DNA of 31,724 nt, taken from NCBI GenBank assembly GCA_019648995.1, contig BLXT01002310.1, forward strand, positions 516,562 to 548,285. The letters are read 5' to 3'. The notes under the pieces are model-generated. The model saw only the letters and a program-made list of their open reading frames with translations. It was not told the origin of the DNA and did not search any database. The stretch is from Plakobranchus ocellatus (taxonomy: Eukaryota; Mollusca; Gastropoda; Plakobranchidae). Made by a program: the position numbers and the translations under genes. Below are positions 1-13,200 of the stretch, piece by piece. Positions within the stretch are counted from its first letter, which is position 1. The number at the start of each line of letters is the position of its first letter.

Positions 1-100
1 AATTGAGTCTCCCATTATCCAACTTTTTCCCTTTTTTTTTTTTTGTAAATTTTATTTCCAGGGATACATAGATTTCAATGAAAATATGTTTGCTTTTCAG

Positions 101-237
101 TGTACCCACCGCCACCACGTACAATCACCAGAGACTGGCAGGAGGCCACATTGCAGAAGATGTTGGACCAAGAGCAGGGGATTATTCAGGGAGTGTCATC
201 CAAGTGGGACTACGACAAGCTAGAGTGGAAAAAATAG
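101..237 (+). CDS. COX4: Cytochrome c oxidase subunit 4, C-terminal exon (partial)
   Basis: This is the last coding exon of nuclear-encoded subunit 4 of respiratory complex IV, in the mitochondrial inner membrane. The acceptor is TGCTTTTCAG ending at base 100. The first two bases complete a split codon, then 44 codons run to TAG at 235-237. The end, KWDYDKLEWKK, is almost the same as the COX4 C-terminus of vertebrates (KWDYDKNEWKK), and the preceding QKMLDQEQGIIQGVSS matches the family's conserved segment before it. The mitochondrial presequence, matrix domain and transmembrane helix must lie in exons upstream of the window. A proline run (PPPP) follows the junction. The assignment rests on the C-terminal motif and on its position directly before a stop. 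Confidence 0.9.
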
Positions 238-463
238 GCTTCTGGCTTGTTAAATTTTTATCTACCTTATGCATGTATAAGACATTAAATGTATATGTCA
301 GAGTCAGTATACCTTTTTTTTACGGAGGTAGTAAGTATTTATTTTCTGAGAAAAACTGAGTGTTTGATTTATTTGTGGATGTCTAGCTTGCATACAGTGA
401 ACACTTTTAAACCTAAGGACAAAAAATCATTTTGATTTAAACATAATATTTCGGCTATGCCTC

Positions 464-469
464 AATAAA
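464..469 (+). terminator. Candidate COX4 polyadenylation signal
   Basis: AATAAA lies 227 bases after the COX4 stop. A second AATAAA at 814-819 is an alternative. Nothing in the sequence decides between them; transcript ends would. Confidence 0.35.
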
Positions 470-3052
470 AAATAATTTGGATTCTCTAGATTGCATTTTG
501 GTTTATCAATATATTTTAAGTTCTGTCTAAATTTTGGGTTCAGCACCATTTATGTAGACTTTAATCTGGGATTCTTTTCTTTTCTTTTTTTTTTTTGACA
601 AAAAAAAAGTTTTAAAGACTTTTTTTAAGCTTGGATGAGACTCAGGAAGTTCATCAGTCATAGTCTGTTTGTGGTAAAATTCTCAGAAATCTTCACACGC
701 TTTGATCATGTAGTGGCTAATTGATTTGATTTGTTTTTGATTGAATAGTTTAATTAAAATTTTGAAAAAGTGGATATGTGGCAATTTTTGCATGTGCGAC
801 CTTGCCAGATAAAAATAAACATTAATCACAAATTAATAAGCATGTTTTGTTTCCTTGGTTTGTGTCTATGATGATGTGAAAAAATAAAATTTTAAACAAA
901 TTTTTTTTTGTTTTAAAGGAAAATAAAAAAAAAAACTTCTTTAAGAAAGGTATTGATTGATTTAGAAACATATAGGATCAAAGGTGTGTGTAACTGTGTG
1001 AGGACAGGATAATAAGTTTTAAATTTTGATAATGAAAGCAAAACCAAATGTAAAATAATTTTTTGCAAAATTGTTTTATCAACCAGCGACTAGTCAAAAA
1101 TAAAAAAATAAAATCCAAAATCTTTATCCATTCCAAAGTTCATAGTTCAGTTTCTCATTGTGTCAATCATCAATGATTTAAAATGCAACCTCTAAATCTT
1201 TAGAACTGATCTTGAGAGATACGCATTGTGAACTGCATCCTAGGCTAGAATTTATTTATCTTAATTCTTATTGCTTTGAGCTTGTTTTTAGCAATTTCAA
1301 ATGCTTTTCATGGATCAAGAAAAATTAGATTGTACATGTACTTGTTGACAAAAATTCTGTTCTCATAATTCACATGTTGTGTAACAATTGGCTGTCAATT
1401 TGTGACTTGTCACTGCAAAATCAGACTATTGCAAAGTAGCATTCACTGTAAATATACTCGCCCCTATTGCAATCCTTAACGTTTTATTCCTCAAATGAGG
1501 GTTTGCCAAAACATGGGCTGTCATTATAGTTATGTACAAAAGATTTTCTACAAGCCCCTATTTGATAAAAATTTAACTCATCAAAATATCAATTTTGATT
1601 TTGTGAGTGTATTGGCATACAAAATACTGCTTTATGTTCTAAAAAATCGGTTTTGGATGCATCCTTGATGTCTAAATTAACAAAATAAGTTTTGAACATA
1701 ACTATGATGACAAAATCACAAAAAAAGTGGTCACCCATCAACAAATTAAGCTCATTCAACACCAAGTGAAAAGACAGACCAATTTTTTTTACATGGATCT
1801 ACGCCTGCTATCCAACTCTGCATATTACCTCACTGATGCTCCATTGGGCTTTTCCATTTTGTAATTGGAGATTCTTTTTTTCAAAATGCAGTAAAAAGCA
1901 TGATACAGTTTTGGAGTCCACCTTTTGGTAATTGCTCAAATGCAGAAATACCTGTTAATGCTTAACCTTTTACATGTACACTCAAATTTCAAACGATTTG
2001 ATTTTATACGCATTTATCTGGTATTATTAAACAAAACCTTTGAGAGCATATTGTCATTCCAAATTAAAAGCTTTGTGTTAAAAAAAGAAATGCATACATT
2101 TGCTCAGTTACATTCTACTTGTATTCTTGTTGACCTAGAATACTAGAGTAGATCAATCGTTCTGTTACACTCCAAGACAGTGCAGACTTTATTATTGCTT
2201 TGACAAGACTAGTCTATGCAATTTTTTCTGGCAAAGGCATTCTTGATCCCTCATTCCCTCAACACTAGAAAGTAGAATTCAGGCTTTTCCAGCTAAGGAT
2301 TGTGGGATCAAAGTGCAGACTTAAAAAAAAGAAAGAAGGGGAAGCAACTTATTAAGATGAAAATTCAAACTGCCTTAGTAACACAACAGTTGATATTTTC
2401 CCACTAAAATAGTGCTATTGAAACAGTCTTTTTGATGTCTTTACAGATGAGGTCACTCCACTTTGCTTGATCTGAATGGGGGATTGGTTGCACTTAATAT
2501 TTACACTGACATCTGCAATGTTATGTTGAGTGTTTAACCTAAGCCAACTTCTGGGGCCCAGCAAGACCAGAACCAAAGAGCATGATATCAAATGCATTTA
2601 TGGACAAGCTCTCTCACACTAACTACATGTTTATCAAAAAGCTAGAAGTTCAACACTTTTTCAAATCCAGATGCTAAATGAAAATAATGGTCTTTTAACA
2701 CAACATTTGACCCAAACATAGAAAATGAACCTTTTTTATTATATTTTTCAAACATAAGATTTTGATACTGCTGGAAAGGCCCTTCAATTCCCTTTCAATT
2801 GGCGAAAAAAATGTTGCACTAGCATATTTGTAAGCAAAGTTATGCTTGTTTAAAATTATCAATTTAGTTGACCCAAAATTTTATGAGTTTTGAGAGTATT
2901 GCATTAAGATACGCAATTTCCAAGTCAAAAAATCCTTAGTGTAACCAGGCCTTGCCTGAACTTTTGGATGTAAAACTATGAGTATTATATGTATACATGT
3001 ACATGTATTGATTTTAAAATGTTAAGAAATGCAACAAACAAACATTTTTTGG

Positions 3053-3233
3053 GTACAACTAGTCATGGTCTGCTATTTCCTCTCTGTCTCCATTAACGTA
3101 TTGCTTACAAACAACTCATTTTGTGATGGCGAGTCACAAATGGCTTGAATGAACTCCAAACTCCAAATATTTTTGTGCCAGAATGGTACCTATTTTGGTA
3201 TTGGTACAAATAATCATGGTCTACTACTTCCTC
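3053..3233. repeat. Diverged direct repeat, about 30 nt, two copies
   Basis: A GTACAAnTAnTCATGGTCTnC-type segment occurs at about 3053-3082 and again at about 3204-3233, with roughly five differences. It may be a remnant of an old interspersed repeat. Confidence 0.4.
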
Positions 3234-4088
3234 TTACCTTGGGTCTTTAGATTCAGAAATATACTTTTCTACCCCAGATCCAATCCTTTGGAGCAAATTG
3301 CCAGACCAATTTAAGTTTCTAGAAGTAACATATAAAATCAAAATCAAAATCTTGAGACCTCAAATCAAGGTCTGAGGGTTGCAGGAAACATATTTGGTCA
3401 AATTCTTCTTCTGTGAGAAAGTCTTAAAATTAGTTCACATTACCCCAGCATGTGGAAGCCTCTCTCAAGATAAATATTAAAACTACAAAAAGTGCTGTGG
3501 TTTTGAACAATTCAGTTTATCTTGGTTTAAGAGACATTCAATTTAAAAACTGCACTTGCTGAAATTTAAATTAAATTTCAAGCAAAATAAGTTCACTTAA
3601 GTTAAAGCATGAATTTTTTTTTTATAAGAGCATTGACTGAGGAAACTGAAAAAAGCAACTGTACAACATCATTGGCACTGGCACAGAAAAAAAACAAAGC
3701 TTTAAGACTAGAAGTTGAAAAACATCACTAATTTAGTAACTCGTTTCTTTCCCGTTTTGTAAAAGAGAAACAACAAAAACTAATAACTCTTTTGTTTCTT
3801 TCCTTTTTCATAAGAAATTCAAGGTTTTCAGCAGTAATTTTTAATAATAGCACATTGCAGTTTGATTCAAAGGGGCCGAAAAAAGGATTTATCTTGATGA
3901 AGCAACTTATAGTGACACCAAGAGCCAATCCAAAACGTAGAGACGTGTTAGTCAGGTATTTTAATTTGGGGCAGGGGGGAGGAGACTTATAACCTATGCA
4001 AAGTATTTGCAGAGCTAGACTGTTCCCTCAAATCTAATACTGTGCTCAAGTTTAGTGTGTGTGTGTGTTGTTGAATCCTATGACACAC

Positions 4089-4194
4089 CTTTAGACGACA
4101 ACTTGACTCCCTGTTGCTAGTCTCTGTCATTCCATTCCCGGCATCTTGCCTCAAAAACTCCATTGTCATGTTGAGTATGCCCATCATTGCTCCA
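4089..4194 (-). other. Unassigned candidate internal exon
   Basis: Read on the minus strand, a good pyrimidine-rich acceptor (TTTGTTTGTCAG, AG at 4196-4195) is followed by 106 open bases and a GTGTGT donor at 4088. The frame that stays open encodes 35 residues, including GAMMGILNMTMEFL and RQDAGNGMTETS. Its base composition is clearly less AT-rich than its surroundings. It lies about 2.9 kb beyond the VPS35 stop, so it is not part of the main VPS35 reading frame. I do not recognise the protein and found no partner exon nearby. It could be a chance ORF, a 3'UTR segment or an exon of another minus-strand gene. Confidence 0.25.
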
Positions 4195-5546
4195 CTGACA
4201 AACAAATGATTGCTCTCTTTTAACTCTTATGTTGAAACTAGAGTGAAAAATATGATTCTAGACCTCTGCAATCTAACCAACCTCAATCCCATCATAAGAG
4301 ACTAGACCTAACTTAGTCAATTTCACTCCCGCTTGCTTCTCTTTCCTCCCCTGTACTAAATGCAAAGGCCTAGTTTGACTTAAAAAATAAAAGAGCAGTC
4401 TGTTTCCATAAGTATGCACTTTGGTAGAATCTGGTAGAGCATTGTATTCAAAACCAAATAAGAAATTTGCAGACCAGTGTTGATTTCAAATTATCCAGCA
4501 TGGATGTCTGAGACCAAGTGAAAGTGAACAAAAAATTTAAAAATTGTTTTCAATAACGCAAAAAAGAGAGAAAAAGCCTAATCTAAATAACTTTATTTAC
4601 CAGGAAGTTAAATTATCCAAAATAAAATTATGTGGACTTAACTGCATTAATTGTGATTAATTTTTTACACCTGGCACTTCAAAACAAATATCAACAAAAT
4701 TAATTCATCTGTGCACAATATTTATTAAAATTTTCTCATCTGAAAGCAGCATTATGTCATACAGCAATGATTCAAAAAACAATGCCACCTCTAGTCTAAA
4801 CATTGAGGGTTAACTAGCTACACTCAACAATCACAGTAACAAAGTATAAGTCAGAATGCTAATAGACTATCTTTCTTTGTTCAATGTGGGTCCAAAACTT
4901 GGTTCTCTTCTTACTCAATGGGGTAGCCTTTAACTCATCCCTCAGGGTTCAAACTAACTTTGTGATTTCACACACTTCACAATCAGTAGTCAAAATCAAA
5001 TTCTGTTTTAGCTTAAAGTTAGTGTTTTGTAAAAATTTCAGCCAAAACAAACTTCCTTAATTAACATAGCATCATAGCCCAGTTCACACTCAGTTAATGA
5101 CAAAACAGCTTTGATAATCACATTTATGGGGGAAAAAATCCAGTAAACTTATGCAGGTGTAAGTTTGCTTGTTATGGCATATATTTTAGACAGGATACAT
5201 TTCCTAGACTTTGCATACAAGGTATTTATTTAAATTTTGAAAAGTGGAAAGTTAAAAAAATCTCAAAATGAAAAAAAAATGAACCTATAATAACTCATAA
5301 AGATCTTAGATCGATGAAATGGAAACCACCCAATTATACTCATGTGCTATTAAGCAGTCCTTAATTTTTAAATGTAACAAACCATACAAAATAACTACTA
5401 CCAAGTCAATGGATAATACAAAACAATTCAGAATTTAATGTGTTTGGTTAAAATTATCATTCAGTTATGGAATGTTCTCAAGTAGTTTCACAGATTTGCT
5501 AATGCTATGCCCTAAAACCTATTTCAGCTTCCCTTCTTCCCTGTTT

Positions 5547-5566
5547 ACACACACACACATATATAT

Positions 5567-5598
<32 letters not shown>

Positions 5599-5609
5599 TA
5601 TATATTAGA
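5547..5609. repeat. AC/AT microsatellite
   Basis: Alternating (AC)n, (AT)n, (AC)n and (AT)n tracts. Confidence 0.9.
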
Positions 5610-5855
5610 TTTAAGAATTAATACATTACAAGAAAGAACAAAACCCTAAATTTAGCAACACTAGTAGAAGGAGCATAATATTTGTTCCATTCTTTTAATT
5701 TCAAAATTAAAGTTTCTTAATCCTACAATCAAGAATGTTCATAAAAGTATCATAAGTATTGCCTTCAATATCTTTAAAATGAAACCTTATTAACAACTCA
5801 GCTAAAGAGATGGATATAATAAATAACCAATATTGCCGTGTCACTTATTTTCAAA

Positions 5856-5868
5856 CCCCCCCCCCCCC
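5856..5868. repeat. Poly-C homopolymer
   Basis: A run of about 12-13 C residues, unusual in this AT-rich DNA. Its exact length is prone to sequencing error. Confidence 0.85.
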
Positions 5869-7117
5869 TTTAAGTGCTCCACAAATCTGGAGTAACTGGC
5901 CTTTTGCATAGAGGGAAGTCACTATGCCCTACAAGTAAAATTATATAATACTTTCATTCTCACCTCTCTCTTCCCCTTTTCAGCTGCCTTGCTGTTTATA
6001 TTTCCATCCAAGTGTTGCGGAAATCTTATTTTCATTACATGGATGAAAACATTTTTCTGTTTTGCAAACATTAACATTATTACAGCTTCCAAGTTATTTT
6101 CTCTCTTTTGGCTGTGATACACATAAAAATTGGTATTGGTTTCAATTTTTTTTTTCTTTAAACTTTAAAACAAAATTCTTTTTTGGCTATATAACTGCAA
6201 GGAATTATCAAATGTTTGAAATCAAATAGAACTTTTAATTGAAAAACAAACCCTTTGATAAACTTTTAACTACCTCCTCATCAGAACTAGACTCAAAATC
6301 TTACGTATTTCAAGTGCAGCAAGAATGTTACAAAACTGTTGTTTTTCTACACAAATAAAAAAAGTACAAAATTATCTCAGAAATTTAATACAAACTCACC
6401 AGTATTGCACGGTTGAAATCTTCAAATTCATCAGAGGAACAAAAATCTTACTATTAAATGGCATATGGTGAAGTAACCCCGGGTAAGTATGTCACAAGTA
6501 TTGTTTTGGACACATTGACTTATGGTATAAGCTTATAATTTACACTTGTACGGAAATAAAACCTTTGAGTCTCCCTCCTTGTACCTTTTAATACTAGAAT
6601 TTTTTTAAGGCTCTAGTGCCAAAGTATACAAAGTGATCTGTGACTCATTTGCCCTGGTTGCCTCACAAATATTTCAAGCTACTCTACATTTTTAATAGTG
6701 ATGGTAAATTCGATACATGTAGTTTTAGAAAAAAAAAAAGCAACAGAAGAACTGAGTGCCAAACATAAAAAAAAAAAGTTAATAAAAAATGGCTAATGAG
6801 TTGAAAGTCCAAAAAAAAATTTGGAAGGAGCATTTACAAAAACATCGCACTTTTTTAATCTGTGCCCAATTTTAATGACAATGGGAAAATAACATTTCGG
6901 TGATAAAAATTACACCTGTTGAAACAATTTTGTAAAAAAAGTAAGATAAAAATTTTTTTACAAAACATTGTAAACCAATTTTCTTAAGCTTTCACTATAA
7001 TCCTGCAAATGCACAAAAAAAAAACTATCCTCCATATTTTTGTTCCATTGGATTAAGCTGTTTTAAGTGACAACTTATAAATAAATATGACATATTTTTT
7101 TTTCTTTCTGACACCTT

Positions 7118-7294
7118 TTATAAAACAAGTCCCGAATACTGTTCTGCCGTCTCTGCATTGTCGAGCTTTAATTGCAAGTGCTCTAACGTGTTTTTAAAAT
7201 GTTTGTTGATCTGCTCTGTCTCCTCGTTTGATTCCAGATTGGGCAGCAGTTCACGAATTTTTGAAATGATTTGGTTTAGCACCTGCACCGATAT
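7118..7294 (-). CDS. VPS35: VPS35 exon 17 with stop (residues 742-799)
   Basis: Encodes [38 protein letters not shown] and the tail GLVL before TAA at 7120-7118. The human tail is GLIL. The region between the last helix and the tail is diverged, as in other animals. Confidence 0.97.
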   Translation of the reverse strand: MSVQVLNQIISKIRELLPNLESNEETEQINKHFKNTLEHLQLKLDNAETAEQYSGLVL

Positions 7295-10200
7295 CTGAGA
7301 GAAAATTGTGAATTAAAAGAAGGAGTTTAATTTATGGAGAGTAGGAAAAATGCAGGCAGCAATATTTAAAAGAAATAATTTACTATCATATAAATATATA
7401 ATGTAGACAAATACATTCAGTTTGCAATTAGTCAAAAGGGCAACATTAATGACAAGGATTTGGGCTGGTTTGAAAGTCCTCTTTATGGAATAGGCAACCA
7501 CTGATCTAATAATATACTATGTATTTTTGTATTTTGAGAAAAATTTTTGACCACATTGAGAGTTTCATCCTTAGTTTGAAACACAAATTTTCACAATGAT
7601 TAATTCATTGATAGATAAATGAGGAATAAAATACATACATTGGTGCAGAAATACTTTACTTAACATTATAACATCTTCCAAAATATGTTTTTTTATTGCA
7701 TATTTTTTCTCTATATATAACCATCAACCTGACTGCAAATTTAATTTTGTCTTTAAAAGATTACACTCACTGATCCTATTGTTTTGTTTATTTTTCACCA
7801 GTTTTCTAGCTACTAAAAAGCTCATTAATCTTTAGAGAAGCCAACAAAAGACAAAAACAAAACCATAAAAATCATCACCAAAAGTCCTGGTGAAGACATA
7901 CCTGCTCACATCCCTTTTCAAAGAAGAAAATGTAGTGGTTCAACACTTCCACAAAAAGCTGCACCTGCACTGAGCTATCCATGCACTGATTGGCGATTTT
8001 CACTCCTTTCTTCAAACAGTCTGAGACTCTCTTGCCATCATGGAACTGGCAAAGAGAAATAAAAAATGTACTATTCACAGCAATTATAATATTTATTCAA
8101 TTCTTAGCTGCAAGAATTTTTTTCTCTTTAAACTTTACTAAGTGGCTGATTCCCCATGAAGGCAGTGTCACGTTATAGGCTTTTTTTGTGATTTTTCGTG
8201 AAATATGTATTTAAACTTCAGTTTAAGCAATGCAAGATCAATACTCAATCCCTCTCAGAAAGCTGTAGTTCTATGGTTTATACGAACCTACATCTGAACT
8301 TCAACCACAAACAATAATACACTTCTTTGTGGACAGATCTGAATAAAATAAAAAGCAAAATTCAATTTTCTTTTTGCTTTTAACTGAATACTTTTTTTTT
8401 TTAATTTATTTTAATTACTTTCTTACACTCATTTGAAGGTAAACAACAGATGTGAGCAACCTGATTTACGACGAATGATCCTGTGACATAGTAAAAACAG
8501 GTTTCTTTCCAACCCCATGTTTTGATATGCTATTTCTATTTGCATCGTTTGACAACAACCATTGCTTGAATAAGTGATGATTAAGCATGTTCATTGTCAG
8601 TATCTGAGGCAATACTTAAATAAATAGTCTTATAATCCACATACTAAATTTTTTTTTTTTCCAATTCTGAAAATTTTTTACAATTTATATTCTGACACAA
8701 ACTGATTGATCTGTACAAGGGCTGTTCTTTGCTCTAGAAGCTGAAAATTTAAAATGAAAGTAAAACATGCAGAACACCATTTTATTCCACACAATCACTT
8801 TGATCAATCACCATGCTTTGTTTGATCAGAAGAGAAAAAAAGGCAATGATGAATTATATTTTTATTGCACACATTAAATATTGTTGACTTTGCAATCACT
8901 TTGATCAATCGCAATGCTTTGTTTGATCAGAGGAGAAAAAAAGGCAATAATAAATAATGTTTGGTGATGTTTTAGTATACTGCCATAACAAACACCTTAT
9001 AAGTTTCTTAGTGATTGATTGCAGATTTTAGCCATAATCTTAAATGTACAAAGTATGGTATGATATTACCCCAACTAACTCCTATCATCAAAGAGAAAAG
9101 CAACAAACCTCTCCATCTTTGGCCTGTGAGAATCCTGACCAGAAAAGGTGTGAGCTGACCGAGACGCCTCGACATTGATCAGGCTTCTTCAGTAGTTTAG
9201 ACGCCGCAAGAGCACACTGAGTGAACAGCGGTTCCTGATTCTCCTCACCAAAGCAGGACATCTGTTCCAGAGTGCCGATGATGAGTGTGATGGCCGCCAG
9301 CTGGGCCTTGCTGTCACTGATCTCATCCTCGTAGATGGAAAAGGCCTGCGACAATGGTAATAGGTAATAACATTTTTTGAACAAGCATTCACTCTACCAA
9401 TACGTGGTCAAATTCATTGTGCATGCTCCAAGCAGTGCAACCAGAACCTTTGAGGTATCTTTCAATTATTAGCGATATTTTAAGAACAACATCAGATGTT
9501 CTTTCAGCAAAAAGGCAAAAGCGTATTTATTTACACAGTCAACATAAAATAAGCTCTCAATTCTTTAACAAAATCTTGAAACTACATTTTTTCATTTCGA
9601 ATTAAGCTGTGATAATGTCAGGCTAATCTGAATATCTTTTCACATGATAAAATGAAATTATATTTGTTAAAACTTATATTTTTTCCACCACAAGTTTATA
9701 CAATTGTATGGAAAGAGCACCTGAGAAAGAAATTCATAAGCCACAGTCTCAGAGTTTTCAAAGCCGATCTGGCCAGCCACTAAAGAACCCTGGAGGAAGA
9801 GCCTGAGTGGAATTTCCGCCTGTTCAGCTTTGATGAGAGCACCAATCGTCTGGTGGCAAAACTGGAAGATTTTCTGACACTTCTTCTCCCAGTTCTCATC
9901 CTGGAAAAAAATCCAAAATATCCAAAAAATCATGCACAGTTGAATAATGGAACGACAAATGGCTGTTTGGCTTTATGAACTTCACAGGACAAATCTGAAT
10001 GATTTGAATGTCGCATTTTGAACATATTAAACCAACACAAAAGCCTGAGACTTCTTTATGTGAGATTTGAAATCATGAAAGCTGGATAGAGCTATAATGA
10101 TCCTGAGCCAAGATATGGGACTTTTCACATTTAAAAAAAAAAAAAAGAAATGGCCCTTCAAAGAAAATAAAGAGAACTTATAAATCCTTTTTTTTCTTTT

Positions 10201-13200
10201 CAAAAGTGTTAAATTTAATGCAACATCAAACTCATTAGCTCTGATCTCAAGACTGAAATGATGTCTTTTTGGGGATAGAAGCTGTGCCTGAAGTATCTGC
10301 ACATTCAGTTTGTCAGAATGAATAAAAGAACACTGACACTTAAAACCAAAATTCAGAGAATTTGTTTCATGAGGATAAGCCATGGTTAAAAAAACTCACT
10401 TGAAATCTAAAAAAAAAAAAAAAATCAGAAAAAAGATGTATCAAAATAAATAAAAGGAAAAACAAAATTGAAAACTTAAAACTCAAGTTTAAGTTAACTT
10501 GATTTATCAAGACCTATAACAGTGGATAAACTTAATGTCATTACAATATTCGGTTTATTTCTGCATATACATCATCCAATATGAGATAATTTAAGACTTT
10601 CAAGCCCATATCAAACCATGACATCTGTGGCAAGCTCAACATTGTAACCACAAACAGAAAGGATGCAGATTTCATGGCAAGTTCACTGACCATTGAATCC
10701 AACATGCCAGTCATTATAAAAAAAACTTTTGATTTTTTTATTTTCTTTAGAAAGCAAATGGAAACATTACAAAAATTTGATTTATTGTGAAGTGGATGAA
10801 GTTTCCTCAATTGTACCTGTTGTTTTAGATGACCAGAAGCTGTATCAAAAGAGATTAAAATTGTAACTTAAGACAAATGATTTAAAATAATAGTGAGACA
10901 AAATACTACTCAAAAAAAAAAGATTAAAGAAAGAAATGCATCTACAATTGAAGATGAAAAAGATCTTTTCTTTTGTTTTCTGGTTACAAAGGAATATAAT
11001 ACCAACCTCATCTGACAGCTGTTTGTATCTGATGGCAAGCCTGTAAGCTGCGAACACAATGGGGGGCAATGTGAATTTGATTCTTTTGTCTCCTCCAGCT
11101 CCAAAATGTTTTCTTGCCGTGTTCAAAATCTGGATTGGGAAATATGCGTTTGAATTGAGCAGCTAAAACAGGCAAACGATATAGTTTTGACTAATGTAAA
11201 GGCTGAAGAAAACAAATTAAGTACCTGTAAATGACTATGAGAATGTGGCACAGAGTGTGATTTTCTCTCTCTCTTTCTTTATCCACATTCATCTTAGTCA
11301 CCTCTTCTCAATTTTCTACACTTACCAAAAACTGTTGATTTGGATCCTCTGACTGCAACAAATGAATGAATCTTCCCATGAGCCCTTGCTCTTCTGCAAA
11401 ATCTTCTGGGTCATCTGGTTCCTCCGGTTGATCATTTTGATCTTGCACCATGCAATTGACAATGTTCAAGATAGCATCAACCTGCAAACAATAAAGCAGA
11501 GAGTAATAATAATGAAAGTCTTAATACTATTACTTTATCTTATTAATATACAGCCCTAAACTCTCCATTACGTTCATCACAACTGACATGCAATCATTAA
11601 AATTAAAAGATCGATAATAAAAAAAACCAGATCATATAAATGACTTTAAAAAAAAATAGGATTCCTTTAAAATATGACATATACAGAATATTGATTATCT
11701 ATGTAATATTTAATGACATTACATACATAATATATTGGACCTGTCCATACAACTTGAGTTGATCGTTAGAAAAAGCACAAGAGAGGTATAAAGCTAAAAT
11801 ATACATATAAGCTAGGAATATTGAAACAATTCTTTGGAGATCTCTTCAGGGCAGCCCAATGTAATTCAAGAAAAAACTTACTTCAATAACTTCAGTTTTT
11901 TCCTAATTTTAACCATCAAATCTTTTGAGGCCTTTCCTGAAAAGCAACTATTTTCTTATGAATAGGTCATATATTTAAAAGCTTTGATAAGAAGAACTAA
12001 CTAAATTTTCAAAAAATCATTAAAAAAAAAAAAGAAGTTGAGATGAATTGGGTTTGAAAATGAGAGGTGTATTTGAACACAAAAAAACAAACAAAACAAA
12101 AACATCCACTTATCTCCAAATATACACACATAATATAAAAGGCTGCCCTATCATGAAAGGGTCCTTACGTTCTCTTGTGCTGGTATCATGGTCTCATTTT
12201 CCAGGGCATTGTTGATGATATGGCAGCTCATTAGCTGGCGACCCTTGTAGTCAAAGTATTCAAACAGAGGCCCAAAGTGCTGGAGTTCAAGTACAGTCAG
12301 GATGTTGTTGTATGTGTCCACTGGGATCTTCATCAGCCGCATCAACTCTTTGGACACTGGAGAGCCATGCTCTACACTGTGTGAAAAAAAATGGCTAGTA
12401 TGTACAGTTTGCTGAGATCATGAATGACAACTAGAAACTGATGATTGTGTTATGCTTTACCTCTCTTTGCCATCAATGCCAAGGCTTTTAATTTTAAAGA
12501 ACTGCTCCCTAACTCTGAGGGAGTTAAAAGACTAAAGATAAATCAAGACCACATCCTCCACTCATTTTATTTAACTGCTGTATGTATAAAGAGTTTACCT
12601 AAAAAAAAAAAAAATAAATACATAAAAAAAAGCCTTAGGTTGTCAGCTAATACAAGAGTTCAACACCATCAGGTGTAATCTGCTACAATTGGGGTTGAAA
12701 GTCTCAAAACTAAAAAAAAAAATGTCATTAAATCATGAATCTAACTTAAGGCTCCATTCTGTGACCTTTGCATTATCGATCTGGATGTTGATTTTCCACG
12801 AGGATCTTGGTGTTTGAACTTTTGGAACATAGATTTTAAAAAGACAGAAAAATATCTGCAAAATTCCAGTCTTTAAGACTGGTCTTGGGACATAACAAAT
12901 AAAACAGTAGATATGCTGAGAAAGGTAAACTTATTGGTTTAAGAGGGGAACAAAATGGAATTAAATATATAATATATATATACTGACAAAACCAAAACTA
13001 TAGGAACCTACTGGTCTAGATTGAGACGATTGAAGATGTCTTCGGTGGTTTCCAGCACCTTGTCCACATAGTCAACCTTGTCTGGGTAACATTTGAGAGC
13101 CAAATTGATGAGCGCCACCTGCAGGGAAACGATATCCTCTGGTGGCATGTCCGGTCGATTCTTGTTCAAGTATTTGAAAATAAAAAGATTAAGATAAGGC

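Larger units (their letters stand above)
238..7117. other. Convergent intergenic / 3'UTR region
   Basis: Nearly 6.9 kb separates the COX4 stop from the VPS35 stop, and the two genes point at each other. The 3'UTRs of both must lie here. The DNA is AT-rich with many A and T runs, an AC/AT microsatellite near 5.55 kb and a run of C near 5.86 kb. Open frames are short and mostly overlap on both strands. I found no RNA gene. The only segment with exon-like features is 4089-4194 on the minus strand, listed separately. Confidence 0.7.

Noticed and set aside
78-359. 93-codon ORF at the left edge
   Set aside because: It is a different frame over the COX4 exon. The frame that matches COX4 ends at the TAG at 235-237 and begins at the splice acceptor.
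2991-3009. ACATGTACATGT palindromic segment
   Set aside because: A short self-complementary tract without context; such motifs recur in AT-rich animal DNA and cannot be called a site.
3728-3992. Overlapping plus and minus ORFs of 66 codons each
   Set aside because: They lie on top of each other in AT-rich DNA, have no splice context or recognisable motif, and neither looks like a known protein.
9189-9392. Arg-rich minus-strand ORF overlapping VPS35 exon 15
   Set aside because: It is a shadow of the true VPS35 frame in the same exon.
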